A DNA stretch of 64,000 nucleotides from positions 46,677 to 110,676 of the forward strand of contig CAMWXE010000004.1 of NCBI GenBank assembly GCA_947178145.1, in the 5' to 3' direction. Shown here one piece after another: positions 25,889 to 35,314 of the stretch. The notes beneath the pieces were generated by a model. The model worked only from the letters and a program-made list of their open reading frames with translations, was not told where the DNA came from and did no database searches. Numbering within the stretch: position 1 is the stretch's first letter; each line of letters starts with the position of its first letter. A program made the position numbers and the translations under genes. This DNA is from an uncultured Lachnospiraceae bacterium (GTDB taxonomy: Bacteria > Bacillota > Clostridia > Lachnospirales > Lachnospiraceae).

Positions 25889-27157
25889 CTATATGCGCTC
25901 TATAATTTGATTTAAGTATTCTGCATCATTTACTTCCTCAATTTCAGCAGGCGGCAATTGTGAAACATATCTGTCAGGAATTGGTACCTTTTTTTGGGCG
26001 CCTACCCGATACCACTCATAATCCATATCTATCTGTCCTATATCAACTGCCTGATAGCCTTTCTTCATTAAATCATATACCAGCAGCTCTGCTGTCGGCC
26101 CTAAAATAACCAATATTAAGCACTCTTTTTTTACTTTTAACACTGCGTTTAAAATTTTGTCGTATATTTTGAATGCATTTTTAGTTGGTGCTAATATCCT
26201 TCTCAACGACTTTACATTATCAAATAAATCATTTCCGTATCCTGCTCTCGTCTTATCACCTTCCACAATTACTACATCCCGATTTTTCCAGACCTTTTTA
26301 ATTAACGCAACTCGCTTCCAAGTGTCTTCGCGGTTCTTATACGGAAAATATGATTTGAACATATAGGCATCATAGTATACCCTGTCTTTCTCCAACACCG
26401 ACATATGAAATTTCCTTATTTCCTCATTCATATAACTGCGAATGCCATTGGCATTATCGTCTGTATACAAATCAAGATTTCCATAGTTATTCGCAATACC
26501 TATCAATAGTTTCTCATCTCTTGCTGAAATTACTTCTGACAACCTTATTGCAAGCTCCGGATCATGATTTTGGAATACCGGACTCGCTTTTCCAGCCATG
26601 ATATCAAATTCACCATCGCCATACCGCACAAGTGAACATCCTTCGTTTACAATCTTATCTATCGCTTCTTCCGTAGAACCCATCTTCGGAAATTGATACA
26701 GATTTTTATGATACTTATCTATTATTTCATACCCAATATTATTAAACTTTGCATTTACAATTCTTTCAAGCTCTTCTACTTTATGTTCCAATAAAATAAT
26801 CTTCCATTTTTGTGGATCCAAAATGTGGAAGTATTCCGAATTTTCACAATAAGTTTCATCAAAAAATACTATGATTTTATCAAAATCAGTATAATTATTT
26901 AATTTCAGTTGATACAAAATCTCATCATATTTTACAATAGAAATAATAAGAATATCATAATTATCCTCAACCTTTTTGAAAGGCAAAATTTCGATGCCTT
27001 CCAATGTTTTTCCATGCTTTGCCGGGTCATTGTCAATAAAACCTTCCACCTTGCAGTTTTCATCATTTATCACCTGCAAAACCTTCCTGCCATATTTTCC
27101 AGTTCCCCATATAAATGCCTTTATCCTGTTTTCAAATCCATCTTTGATTACTGACAT
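25889..27157 (-). CDS. GT-D-type glycosyltransferase (DUF1792-like) with N-terminal Rossmann module
   Basis: A 422-residue fusion. Residues 1-110 are the shared module (AFIWGTGKYGRKVLQV, then VEGFIDNDPAKHG). From about residue 165 the protein resembles the DUF1792/SP_1767 GT-D family: GCSLVRYGDGEFDIM (a DGE motif characteristic of GT-D), RDVVIVEGDKTRAG, and ILGPTAELLVYDL. This fold was described in streptococcal serine-rich repeat protein glycosylation. AAAAGGAGACAGT precedes the ATG. The donor sugar is unknown. Confidence 0.8.
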   Translation of the reverse strand: MSVIKDGFENRIKAFIWGTGKYGRKVLQVINDENCKVEGFIDNDPAKHGKTLEGIEILPFKKVEDNYDILIISIVKYDEILYQLKLNNYTDFDKIIVFFDETYCENSEYFHILDPQKWKIILLEHKVEELERIVNAKFNNIGYEIIDKYHKNLYQFPKMGSTEEAIDKIVNEGCSLVRYGDGEFDIMAGKASPVFQNHDPELAIRLSEVISARDEKLLIGIANNYGNLDLYTDDNANGIRSYMNEEIRKFHMSVLEKDRVYYDAYMFKSYFPYKNREDTWKRVALIKKVWKNRDVVIVEGDKTRAGYGNDLFDNVKSLRRILAPTKNAFKIYDKILNAVLKVKKECLILVILGPTAELLVYDLMKKGYQAVDIGQIDMDYEWYRVGAQKKVPIPDRYVSQLPPAEIEEVNDAEYLNQIIERI

Positions 27158-27184
27158 ACTGTCTCCTTTTATAATTTACTTTTG

Positions 27185-28417
27185 TTAACTATAATTTATC
27201 TCCTCAAAATTCAAATCCTTTAGTTTATCCTCACATTCTGCATATTGATATATTTCCATTATTTCATCCAAAAGTTTCTTCCTGAAAAAATAGAAAGCTT
27301 GCCGTAACTGTCTAATTGCACTCATGTCAATAAAGTCCTTATAATGATATTTTAATGAATCATTTAATTCTTTATCTAATTGTAATATCCCATTTTTATA
27401 TGTAAAAAACTTTAGCAAGTTGTTTTGACATTGCATATCCATCTCAATATCATACATTTCCAATCCATGATTACTTACCATAATCAAAAATTTTCCTTCT
27501 GTAATGCAATATCCTTTATTGAAAGTTCCTATCCGCACAGGCTGCGCGGCGTATGCATTTCTTGCTATCGTATATTTTCTAACCGGAATGCTTAAATCCT
27601 TCCAGGAAACTCTTTCGCATGAATTTTTTAAAAGTGCTTCCGAAATAGTTCTTATATCAGTTGTATTTATCAAAGCAGCACATTCTTCTGTTTCCACCAA
27701 ACGGCTGTCGTAAATAAAAAGCGGCGTATGCACTAAGTTTGCATATGGTTCAATTGCGTGAAACAGTCCCTCATGATTGCCATGTTCAAGATAATCGTCT
27801 CCATGATCACCGTAAAAAATAATTGTTGTATTTTCCATCAAGTTGTTCTTTTCAAGCAATTTCAAAATATCTCCAACATGCACATCCATAAATTTGTACC
27901 CGTTTTTCCATCTCTCCAATCCACTCTCAAATCTGCCATGCGGAATACAATGATTAAACGAAACATTACTGGTAAAATTACAAACCATCAAAGCAAATGG
28001 TTCTGTTTCCATTGCTTGATTTACTTCGTCAATATAATTTTTATACCCCTGCACTATTTTCATTTCATTTTGAAACCCTAAAATTTTCCGTCGGTTTGCG
28101 CTTTCAAAATCTCCCCCACCAATTTCATAAGATAATATATTTGTTTTATATCCCTGAGCTTTCAATTGATCAAACAAGGATTCCGTACGACAATATTTCT
28201 CAGGCATACAATCCATGCTATTGCAAACTTCATACTGCAACATTCCGCCGTACATTAAATCACCTATTACCATCCAAGTAGACGTCGCTGTAGAAAAATA
28301 GTTTTTGAATGATAGCGATTTTTTCTCCATATCTGATAAATAAGGAAAAAGCTCCTGATTCAACCGATAATTCATGTAATTCAAACTTTCCAAATGGATT
28401 AAAACAAAATTGCGCAC
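27185..28417 (-). CDS. Sulfatase/alkaline-phosphatase superfamily phosphotransferase-like protein
   Basis: A 410-residue, cytoplasmic-looking member of the sulfatase/LTA-synthase fold. VLIHLESLNYMN begins the first metal-binding strand, a STATSTWMV stretch could carry the nucleophile Thr/Ser, and TTIIFYGDHGDDYLEHGNHEG near 225 gives the D-H metal pair. No transmembrane domain is present, unlike LtaS or EptA, so it may hydrolyse or transfer a phosphodiester inside the cell. The start is GTG with GAGGAG eight bases upstream. It sits next to a LicC-like nucleotidyltransferase. Confidence 0.7.
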   Translation of the reverse strand: MRNFVLIHLESLNYMNYRLNQELFPYLSDMEKKSLSFKNYFSTATSTWMVIGDLMYGGMLQYEVCNSMDCMPEKYCRTESLFDQLKAQGYKTNILSYEIGGGDFESANRRKILGFQNEMKIVQGYKNYIDEVNQAMETEPFALMVCNFTSNVSFNHCIPHGRFESGLERWKNGYKFMDVHVGDILKLLEKNNLMENTTIIFYGDHGDDYLEHGNHEGLFHAIEPYANLVHTPLFIYDSRLVETEECAALINTTDIRTISEALLKNSCERVSWKDLSIPVRKYTIARNAYAAQPVRIGTFNKGYCITEGKFLIMVSNHGLEMYDIEMDMQCQNNLLKFFTYKNGILQLDKELNDSLKYHYKDFIDMSAIRQLRQAFYFFRKKLLDEIMEIYQYAECEDKLKDLNFEEINYS

Positions 28418-28437
28418 CTTTTACACTCCTCTACTCA

Positions 28438-29142
28438 TCATCCCATATGTATCTGTTTTGCCAATAGCATATCACTGACACAGTCTACCTCCGTCCACTT
28501 GTAATCCCTAATATCTTCATAATACAGTTGAAAGTCTTCATTGAAAATCATTTGTACTAATGCATTCTCGTACCACTGATCATACATCCCTGTTTCCACC
28601 ATATTACATATACATTTTTGTAACTTTAGTGCAGATTTTCTATCCAATTTTGTTACTCCTGCATACTCTCCAAAATACTGCTCTAAATCCTTACTCATAA
28701 CTAACACTTTTTCTCCATTTACCTGAACATTATAGTCTCCTTCGCTTTTAATACTACTGTCAACACACACTTTAGGAATGTCAGTTCTTGCACATACGAC
28801 GGTCTTAACCAAATCTTCCTCCATCACAATATCCCCATTAATAAGAATAACATTCTCCGCATCAAGATAATCCCTCGCAAACCATAACGATGCAATTGAA
28901 TTGGTAACCTCATAAAATGGATTTTGAATGAATGTTACATCCTGTAATTCCGATCTGATTGTTTGACTCATAAATCCGATTACGACCACTATATTTGCCC
29001 TTTTGTCATACTTCTTGATTAAATTCACCATTCTCGTCAAAACAGTCGTATTCTTATCCAATTTATATAGAGACTTTGGATATTTTAAAGTAAGTGGATG
29101 TAGTCTTGAGCCTTTTCCGGCTACTAAAAATATATACGTCAT
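28438..29142 (-). CDS. LicC-like nucleotidyltransferase
   Basis: A 234-residue NTP transferase. The N-terminal FLVAGKGSRLHPLTLKYPKS is the signature loop binding the nucleotide, NSIASLWFARDYL near 80 and VILINGDIVMEEDL near 98 include the metal-binding Asp, and a C-terminal TEVDCVSDM segment matches LicC-type enzymes. LicC makes CDP-choline; relatives make CDP-activated or sugar-1-phosphate donors. Its neighbours (sulfatase-like, Stealth) suggest phosphate-linked substituents. Exact substrate unknown. Confidence 0.75.
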   Translation of the reverse strand: MTYIFLVAGKGSRLHPLTLKYPKSLYKLDKNTTVLTRMVNLIKKYDKRANIVVVIGFMSQTIRSELQDVTFIQNPFYEVTNSIASLWFARDYLDAENVILINGDIVMEEDLVKTVVCARTDIPKVCVDSSIKSEGDYNVQVNGEKVLVMSKDLEQYFGEYAGVTKLDRKSALKLQKCICNMVETGMYDQWYENALVQMIFNEDFQLYYEDIRDYKWTEVDCVSDMLLAKQIHMG

Positions 29143-29157
29143 AGCTGTCTCCTTTGT

Positions 29158-29682
29158 CTACCACAATAATAATCCAATACGCATCATATAGTCTGTTGCA
29201 GGAAACGGTATTTGAATGCCGTACTGTTCCGCACTTTTTACCACATTTATCCCTAATGCCTCCACCGGACTTCTGGACTGGTAAGGATTCGCGCATTTTT
29301 CTGCTGCACACCCATTTTTGCACAGTTTGCAAGAGCCTCCGATAAACGATAGCGCAGTTGCATTATTTTGTTGATATAACCACTTTTCACACAACAGTAG
29401 TGCTCTATGTAAATATATAGAAGAATCTTTTCTTACTGTGTTGTAATCTGCTCCTTCTAATAACATACGGACATAAATAAATGCGGCATTGTCATACTCG
29501 GAAAACATTTTTTTACAATCAATTGGAGGAATTTTGGGGGGACATCTCCAACTGGTATTATATTTTCCACAATAAAAGCAGTTCATTTTTACTCGTTCTT
29601 CAAAGACCAATCTGTCGGCAGATATTTTTTTCCCTTCAATTAACGGAAATGTTTTCTGCACATAGTGTAATAATTCATCCAT
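29158..29682 (-). CDS. DUF2284 predicted metal-binding protein
   Basis: A cysteine-rich protein of about 174 residues. MNCFYCGKYNTSWRCPP (near 35-50) and the C-terminal GSCKLCKNGCAAEKCANP (near 115-135) provide two cysteine groups that could hold an iron-sulfur cluster or zinc, as proposed for DUF2284. The ATG at 29682 is supported by GGGAG eight bases upstream. A DUF2284 protein in a glycan locus is unusual. It may be a redox partner of the adjacent SDR; this is only contextual. Confidence 0.75.
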   Translation of the reverse strand: MDELLHYVQKTFPLIEGKKISADRLVFEERVKMNCFYCGKYNTSWRCPPKIPPIDCKKMFSEYDNAAFIYVRMLLEGADYNTVRKDSSIYLHRALLLCEKWLYQQNNATALSFIGGSCKLCKNGCAAEKCANPYQSRSPVEALGINVVKSAEQYGIQIPFPATDYMMRIGLLLW

Positions 29683-29715
29683 ATTTCTATCTCCCAAAAG
29701 CAGGTCGTTTTTCCG

Positions 29716-30438
29716 TTATTTATAGGAATACCCACCATTTATTTCCATTACAGACCCGTTAATATATGGCGTATCTATTATAGTCATGCACAAATTTGCA
29801 ATTTCTTCAGGATAACCAAACCGGCCTAGCGCAATCTTACTTTCAATACGTTTTCTCTGATCTTTTGGCTTATCCTTTTGCCATGAGGTATTAACAAATC
29901 CCGGTGCAATCGCATTTACGGTAACACTTCTTTCTGCAAATACTTTTACCAGCTCCTTTGCCATTTGATGGATTGCTGCTTTTGAGACTGCGTACGCTAA
30001 TGAACTCGCATGAGGATAAATTCCCAATACCGAACCTATGAAAATAATGTTCCCTCCGCATGCCACTAGAGCATCCAACTTCTGTATCATATAAAAAGGG
30101 ACATTAAGATTTGTATTGATTACCTGCTCCCATGAATCTTTTGATATATCCTGGAATGACGACCGATCTGTCATTGCACAGTTTAATACAATGCAATCAA
30201 CTTGATTTGTTATTTTCTCAACATCTGCCGCAAATGCCATTGCATTCTCATAATTTGAGAGTGTTTGCTTAATAATACAATATTGATTTTCATACGCTTT
30301 CATCTCGTCTTTAAACAAAATGGCAGAATTGTCATCCTTGCTGTAATTTATAATTACATAATAGCCTTTCCTTAATAGCCTCTCAGCAATAGCTTTGCCT
30401 ATGCCCTTTGTACTTCCAGTGACTACAGCATATTTCAT
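29716..30438 (-). CDS. Short-chain dehydrogenase/reductase (FabG-like)
   Basis: A 240-residue classical SDR: VVTGSTKGIGKAIA at the start, VLNCAMTDRS near 85, SSLAYAVSKAAIHQ giving the Tyr/Lys pair near 150, and an AIAPGFVNTSW strand. The C-terminal INGGYSY ending is typical. AAAGGGAG precedes the ATG. It may reduce a keto-sugar intermediate of the glycan precursor. It neighbours DUF2284 and a two-domain Rossmann protein. Confidence 0.85.
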   Translation of the reverse strand: MKYAVVTGSTKGIGKAIAERLLRKGYYVIINYSKDDNSAILFKDEMKAYENQYCIIKQTLSNYENAMAFAADVEKITNQVDCIVLNCAMTDRSSFQDISKDSWEQVINTNLNVPFYMIQKLDALVACGGNIIFIGSVLGIYPHASSLAYAVSKAAIHQMAKELVKVFAERSVTVNAIAPGFVNTSWQKDKPKDQRKRIESKIALGRFGYPEEIANLCMTIIDTPYINGSVMEINGGYSYK

Positions 30439-30476
30439 TGTTCCAAACTCCCTTTATTAACATTAAGTAATTCCTC

Positions 30477-31196
30477 TCAAAATTTAGATATATGTAAATA
30501 TTTGACTATTTTATAAGTCAATTCCTGTATCGAAATTACCTCCATAGAATTGCTTTCACAAAGTTCCCGTTCGATTTCCATATAATTTTCCATTGTCATC
30601 ACAACAATGATATCTACCACAGGAAGCTCCGATTTTATTTCAAACACTGGTATCCCTTCATACTGATGATTTTTTTCGGAATCAATCAAATATTGAACCT
30701 TGGTATTGGCTTCCTCAAATACATGAAGCAGTTGTGCTAAAAATAATCCTGTTCCCAAAACTGCTATATTCTTATACTTCATTTCGTCCAAAAATAAAGC
30801 TATTTTCTCCTTTTCTTCACACAGCCATAGCCATTTCTCATTCAATAAAGGGTAGTATGTACAGTTTATCAATTCAAGATATGGCTCAAAAATATCATCA
30901 ATTAAAAAAATCTGTTCTGGCTTACATCCTCCCTCAATCAGGTTATTTTTGATTTCTTCAAAATAATCTTTTGTTGTAACCATTATCTTATCAAAGTCGT
31001 TTGGAGCAAATTCCCATATGCTTCTAATCTCAAACTGCTTACTATTGTATATTATCTTTCTTCCGTAAATATCAGAATTGCTATCCGAGAATCCCACTAT
31101 CTCTATCTCGTTTGCAATAATACCCATGTCAAAATATTCACAGTATCCAAACAGGCTATAATATCTCTTACCAATTCCATATACAATAACATTCAT
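30477..31196 (-). CDS. Protein with two Rossmann-like modules, function unknown
   Basis: This 239-residue protein appears to be two copies of the recurring module fused together: an N-terminal type (NVIVYGIGKRYYS, then IVGFSDSN) and a C-terminal type (YKNIAVLGTGLFLAQLL, then VQYLIDSEKN), separated by the helical linker containing NEKWLWLCEEK. No catalytic domain is present. It could bind a nucleotide sugar or act as a scaffold for the glycan enzymes. It is the best example of the module standing alone, which suggests that the module has a role of its own. Confidence 0.6.
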   Translation of the reverse strand: MNVIVYGIGKRYYSLFGYCEYFDMGIIANEIEIVGFSDSNSDIYGRKIIYNSKQFEIRSIWEFAPNDFDKIMVTTKDYFEEIKNNLIEGGCKPEQIFLIDDIFEPYLELINCTYYPLLNEKWLWLCEEKEKIALFLDEMKYKNIAVLGTGLFLAQLLHVFEEANTKVQYLIDSEKNHQYEGIPVFEIKSELPVVDIIVVMTMENYMEIERELCESNSMEVISIQELTYKIVKYLHISKF

Positions 31197-31238
31197 AATT
31201 TTGTTCCTTTATCTAAAATTCCCATCCATCATAATTCT

Positions 31239-32414
31239 TTAAGACTGATGTTTTTGAATAACTGCCTCATAAAATTTTACCAGTTTTTTTACTGTCACCT
31301 CTGGATCAAGCCTCATAATCCGTTCCCTTGCCCTGCTGCCCATCTCATTTTTTTCATATGTGCTCATATTCACTGCTGCTTCCATCTTACAAAGCAATTC
31401 TCCCGAATCACCGATTTTACATAAGAATCCACTTTTTTGGTCCTCAATCAGCTGCTCAAAACTCGCTCCTCTCGTGCCAATTACTATTTTTGATAACGAC
31501 ATTGCTTCTATACAAGTATTCGGAAAATTATCAATAATAGATGGCAACACCACAAATTCTGAATTTTCAATGATAGGGTACAGTTTCTCATGCCCTAAGG
31601 ATTTCATAACAATAGCTCTGTCCCTGTGTCTTCCTGCACCCTTCTTTATAATATCTACAGCAGATTTACCGTTTATGGGCAAAGCGTCTCCTACAAACAC
31701 AAAATTGTAATCCAGATGTTTGTCCAAAAACTTCTCAAGAATCTCCGCAATAACAGTTATTCCTTTCACATAATACATTCTCCCAAAAAACAGCACATAC
31801 TTTTTCCCTTTTAAGTTATCTTCATAAAAGGAATCATCATACGTTTGTACATCACGTAAAAAGGGCGTTTCTATCACATATGTACGTTTCCCAAAATCTT
31901 TTTGAAACGCTTCAGCTGTTACATTACTTGGGGCAAATACCGCATTACATTTTCTGCCTGCCAACAATTCCAGTAAAGAAGCCATGAAAATCGTATGCCG
32001 ATCCATTGTGTCAAATGTTGGATTTGCTTTCTTTGTGTATGAGGACAGCCTCATCACTGCCGGAGTCCTGCCGTGATAAAGCAATGATATTGCATTCAAG
32101 GAGGTAAACTGTATCAAATCTATATTCTCTGATTTTACCAGCTTATACAGCCTTTTATTCAAATAATAGCTGCGGCATACCGATGCGAAAAATGCATTTA
32201 TCCATGCCCTGTCAAAACGAATAACATTAGATTTAATACCATATATTTTTATTCCGTCTTCTACTCTAAAAGAATCCCTGTCACTACAATAAACAATAAC
32301 AGGAGTATGTCCCATACTCTTTAAAGCATGGGAAACTCTATATAAATATATAGGAAAACCATCCTTCGGAATCCCTCTGTCAACATAACCATTTGCTGCA
32401 AATAAAATATTCAT
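31239..32414 (-). CDS. Family 4 glycosyltransferase
   Basis: A 391-residue GT4 enzyme. It begins with MNILFAANGYVDRG and GFPIYLYRVSHALKS, the N-terminal GT-B lobe. The C-terminal lobe has YVLFFGRMYYVKGITVIAEI near 210 and LPSIIDNFPNTCIEAMSLSK near 290, with the conserved Glu pair. It uses a nucleotide sugar in the cytoplasm to extend a lipid- or protein-linked glycan. GAAAGG lies upstream of the ATG. Donor unknown. Confidence 0.88.
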   Translation of the reverse strand: MNILFAANGYVDRGIPKDGFPIYLYRVSHALKSMGHTPVIVYCSDRDSFRVEDGIKIYGIKSNVIRFDRAWINAFFASVCRSYYLNKRLYKLVKSENIDLIQFTSLNAISLLYHGRTPAVMRLSSYTKKANPTFDTMDRHTIFMASLLELLAGRKCNAVFAPSNVTAEAFQKDFGKRTYVIETPFLRDVQTYDDSFYEDNLKGKKYVLFFGRMYYVKGITVIAEILEKFLDKHLDYNFVFVGDALPINGKSAVDIIKKGAGRHRDRAIVMKSLGHEKLYPIIENSEFVVLPSIIDNFPNTCIEAMSLSKIVIGTRGASFEQLIEDQKSGFLCKIGDSGELLCKMEAAVNMSTYEKNEMGSRARERIMRLDPEVTVKKLVKFYEAVIQKHQS

Positions 32415-32447
32415 AAAAATCCAGTGCCTTTCATATACTCCGTTATA

Positions 32448-32930
32448 TTACAGTTCATATAAAATATCTTCAAACGACAATATCCTTGCATCTGTTTTTC
32501 CCTCTAACATTTCTTCTATTTCATTGTAGAAGTACACTGCTGTTACCACAATTGCGTCTGTTTGTGGCAAAACATCATTCGGATCTAAAATGTCTATATC
32601 TGCATAAATACTTGCAGCATTTTTGTCAATGGCATAACTTACTTCAATATCTGATTCCTTTAATTCCTCATATAAACGCTGTCCCACAAAACTCATTCCA
32701 TAAATAGCTACAGATTTTATGTTATGATTATGAAAATACTCAATGACAGACTTTTTCTCCTGCTTTGTTTTAACCCACTGGTCATATAATTCCATAATAG
32801 CCAAATGTTTGTTTGCTAATTGCTGGTAATCGGTTTTTCCCAGTCCTTTTTCAATGATAATACTTCCTCCTATAGTTCCCACTACTGCTCCTGCCAGTGC
32901 TGATAGTACCCCAATTGTTCCCTTTTTCAT
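32448..32930 (-). CDS. Small membrane-anchored Rossmann-module protein, copy 1
   Basis: A 160-residue protein with a hydrophobic Gly/Ala-rich N-terminus (GVLSALAGAVVGTIGGSIII) that could anchor it in the membrane. A helical linker (LYDQWVKTKQEK) is followed by the C-terminal type of the recurring module (VAIYGMSFVGQRLYEEL, then YAIDKNAASIYAD, and AIVVTAVYFYNEI). It is a paralogue of 34788-35264, and the two flank asnB. GGGAG is nine bases upstream of the ATG. A scaffold or nucleotide-sugar binding role is inference. Confidence 0.6.
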   Translation of the reverse strand: MKKGTIGVLSALAGAVVGTIGGSIIIEKGLGKTDYQQLANKHLAIMELYDQWVKTKQEKKSVIEYFHNHNIKSVAIYGMSFVGQRLYEELKESDIEVSYAIDKNAASIYADIDILDPNDVLPQTDAIVVTAVYFYNEIEEMLEGKTDARILSFEDILYEL

Positions 32931-32931
32931 T

Positions 32932-34626
32932 TTATTTTTCTCCCTTCCATAAATCTTCTAGCAATTGCTCTTGAGGAGATTTATCTACCGCAAAAAAATT
33001 AAGCGGCATACTAAATCCCATTTTTTTCCGATACAATATCTTTGATCCGATTTCTCTTTCGTATGCTTTTTTCAGCAACCCTTTTTGTTCTCCCTTTGGT
33101 AATCTGTCCTCCTCTGATATTGAAAAGGAAAATTCAATCAACTCTTTAGATAGAAATGGCACTCTGGTTTCCAATGAAACTGCCATGCTTACTCTGTCTA
33201 CTTTTGTTAAAATGTCTCCCGGCAAATATGTTTTTATGTCCAAATACTGTACTCTTGTCATGGGTGGCAAATCTTTAATATAGTGCTTTCTCAACGCCCA
33301 AAACATATCATAATCTTTGTCAATTCCTAATCGCCTTCTTAGTTCTTTGTCATTCAATTTAGGCAGCCAACAGTTTGAACGAAGCAAAAATGTTAAATCA
33401 TCAAGCCAATGATAATCAACCTTATTTTTCATCCATTTACTATATATCCAAGATATCAGCAGATTATCAGGTGTTCTCTCTTTTTCCTTCTGCCATATCG
33501 CCTTTTGCCTTGGATATCCGCCAAAGACCTCGTCCCCACCATCACCCGTGAGAACTACTGTCACCTTATGCCTGGCCATATCTGATACAAGATACGTCGG
33601 ATATGCCGAAGTATCCGCAAACGGCTCATCATACCAGACTTTTATTTTTTCATAGCAGTTTCGAAAAATACCATGATTAAATATTTTGGAATTCATATTA
33701 ATCGAATACTGTTCTGATAATTCATGCGCATATTTGAGTTCATTATAATTAGTCTGGTCAAACCCCATCGAAAAAGATTCCAATTGTGGATTCATTTGAT
33801 GCCCTTCATAAGTTATAATACTGGAGTCTACTCCGCCGCTTAGGAAAGTTCCCACTGGTACATCCGCAATCATCTGGCTTCGTACAGATTCTTTAATCAA
33901 GTATCTTAACTCTTCAATTAAATCTTCCTGTCTTCGCTGCGAAGCCTGATTCGTATTGATATTCAATTTCCAGTAGGATGCATCCTTGACAATACGCCTG
34001 GATTTTATATCAAATATCATACGGTGACCAGGTAACAGCTTATAAACATTTTTATAATATGTCTTTGGATCTGGTATATACAAGTAGTTCAGATAATCAT
34101 AAACTGCAGTATTATCAATTTCAAAAGATACTGTATTACACATATTGACAATACCTTTCAGTTCAGATGCAAAGCCAAAATTTATACCATCATAATAGTA
34201 ATATAACGGTTTAATACCAACTCTGTCACGAAATAGCTTTACTGCTCCTTCTCTCCTGTCATATATTGCCATTCCAAACATACCATCTACCTTTGTAATA
34301 AACTTTTCACCCCATTGTAAATAGGCATTTAATATTACTTCAGTATCAGATGTTGAACGAAATTTATATCCTTTTTTTATTAACTGTTCCCTTAGTTTCT
34401 GATAGCCATATATCTCACCATTGAAAACAATTCCCACCTGATAATCATAAGAAAACATAGGCTGCATTGCATTCTGGGATAAATCCATAACTGCCAGCCG
34501 GGAAAAAGCTAAAGTGAAATCACTTAGATGCTCAATTCCTGTACCATCTGGTCCCCTGTGATGCATACATTCTATTCCTTTTTCGTAATCCCATTTTCTA
34601 TTGTTCCCACCCAAAATTCCACACAT
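32932..34626 (-). CDS. asnB: Asparagine synthase (glutamine-hydrolysing)-like amidotransferase
   Basis: A 564-residue AsnB-type enzyme. Cys2 of MCGILGG is the N-terminal glutaminase nucleophile, with HHRGPDGTG near 22 and FNGEIYGY near 70. The synthetase domain has the PP-loop FLSGGVDSSII near 245 and TGDGGDEVFGGYPR near 350. In glycan loci such paralogues amidate uronic acids or amino-acid substituents rather than make free asparagine. It lies between the two small module proteins, starting 161 bases after one and ending one base before the other. Confidence 0.85.
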   Translation of the reverse strand: MCGILGGNNRKWDYEKGIECMHHRGPDGTGIEHLSDFTLAFSRLAVMDLSQNAMQPMFSYDYQVGIVFNGEIYGYQKLREQLIKKGYKFRSTSDTEVILNAYLQWGEKFITKVDGMFGMAIYDRREGAVKLFRDRVGIKPLYYYYDGINFGFASELKGIVNMCNTVSFEIDNTAVYDYLNYLYIPDPKTYYKNVYKLLPGHRMIFDIKSRRIVKDASYWKLNINTNQASQRRQEDLIEELRYLIKESVRSQMIADVPVGTFLSGGVDSSIITYEGHQMNPQLESFSMGFDQTNYNELKYAHELSEQYSINMNSKIFNHGIFRNCYEKIKVWYDEPFADTSAYPTYLVSDMARHKVTVVLTGDGGDEVFGGYPRQKAIWQKEKERTPDNLLISWIYSKWMKNKVDYHWLDDLTFLLRSNCWLPKLNDKELRRRLGIDKDYDMFWALRKHYIKDLPPMTRVQYLDIKTYLPGDILTKVDRVSMAVSLETRVPFLSKELIEFSFSISEEDRLPKGEQKGLLKKAYEREIGSKILYRKKMGFSMPLNFFAVDKSPQEQLLEDLWKGEK

Positions 34627-34787
34627 ATATTTTATTTCCTACAATTCTATACTCTCCTAGTGCAACATCTGCAGCATTGTTGTCAGTCATCACATCCACC
34701 GCTACACCTTCTTCCTCCGCCTTGCATATTAAGCAATCATTCTGTGCCAATATAGCAGAAGCTTAATTTTTGTTGTACACTTTATTG
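34627..34787 (-). other. Intergenic stretch with possible coding remnant
   Basis: On the minus strand about 34 codons stay open just upstream of, and into, the asnB start (approximately 34621-34735) and read as a plausible acidic peptide without a start or ribosome site. It may be the decayed 3' end of a lost gene. A weak AGGA precedes the asnB start. No other feature is seen. Confidence 0.25.
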
Positions 34788-35264
34788 TTATATTTCGTAT
34801 ACAATATCCTCAATAGATATAATTGGGCAATTAACCTTTTCTGCTAATTTTTCTTCTATTTCATCAAAATAATAAACTGGCGTAACAATAATGGCATCTA
34901 CTTCTTCCAAATTATCCTCCATTGTTATAACTTCACAATCCGCATATATACTTTCAGCATTTTTGTCAATCGCATATTTGATTTCAACTGAACTATTTGC
35001 CAGTTCTTTGCATAAAGTCTGTCCAACAAAATTCATTCCATATACAGCAATATTTTTGTATCCGTTTTCCTCAAAATAACCTGCCAGTGCTTTTCCATCC
35101 TGCTTAACCTGTACCCATTGATTCATTAACTTATAAAGTGCCAAATGCTTATTTGAAAGCTCTGATTGTTTGCTTATCTGTTTTCTCAACACCATCCCTA
35201 CTGCGCCAGCTCCAGCAGTTATTCCCACAATTCCTGATAATACACTAACGATTCCTTTTTTCAT
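34788..35264 (-). CDS. Small membrane-anchored Rossmann-module protein, copy 2
   Basis: A 158-residue paralogue of 32448-32930: a hydrophobic N-terminus (VLSGIVGITAGAGAVGMVL), the helical linker (LMNQWVQVKQDGK) and the C-terminal type module (NIAVYGMNFVGQTLCKEL, then YAIDKNAESIYAD, AIIVTPVYYFDEI). The two copies share most of their length, so a duplication around asnB is likely. AAAGGGG precedes the ATG. Function unknown. Confidence 0.6.
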   Translation of the reverse strand: MKKGIVSVLSGIVGITAGAGAVGMVLRKQISKQSELSNKHLALYKLMNQWVQVKQDGKALAGYFEENGYKNIAVYGMNFVGQTLCKELANSSVEIKYAIDKNAESIYADCEVITMEDNLEEVDAIIVTPVYYFDEIEEKLAEKVNCPIISIEDIVYEI

Positions 35265-35314
35265 CTTATATTACCCCTTTCAAAACTAAAATGTTTCTGC
35301 ATTTAAGAGTATTT

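Noticed and set aside
29537..29550. Other short homopolymers as phase-variable tracts (also near 43240 and 48540)
   Set aside because: These are only six bases long and lie in frames or spacers that show no disruption.
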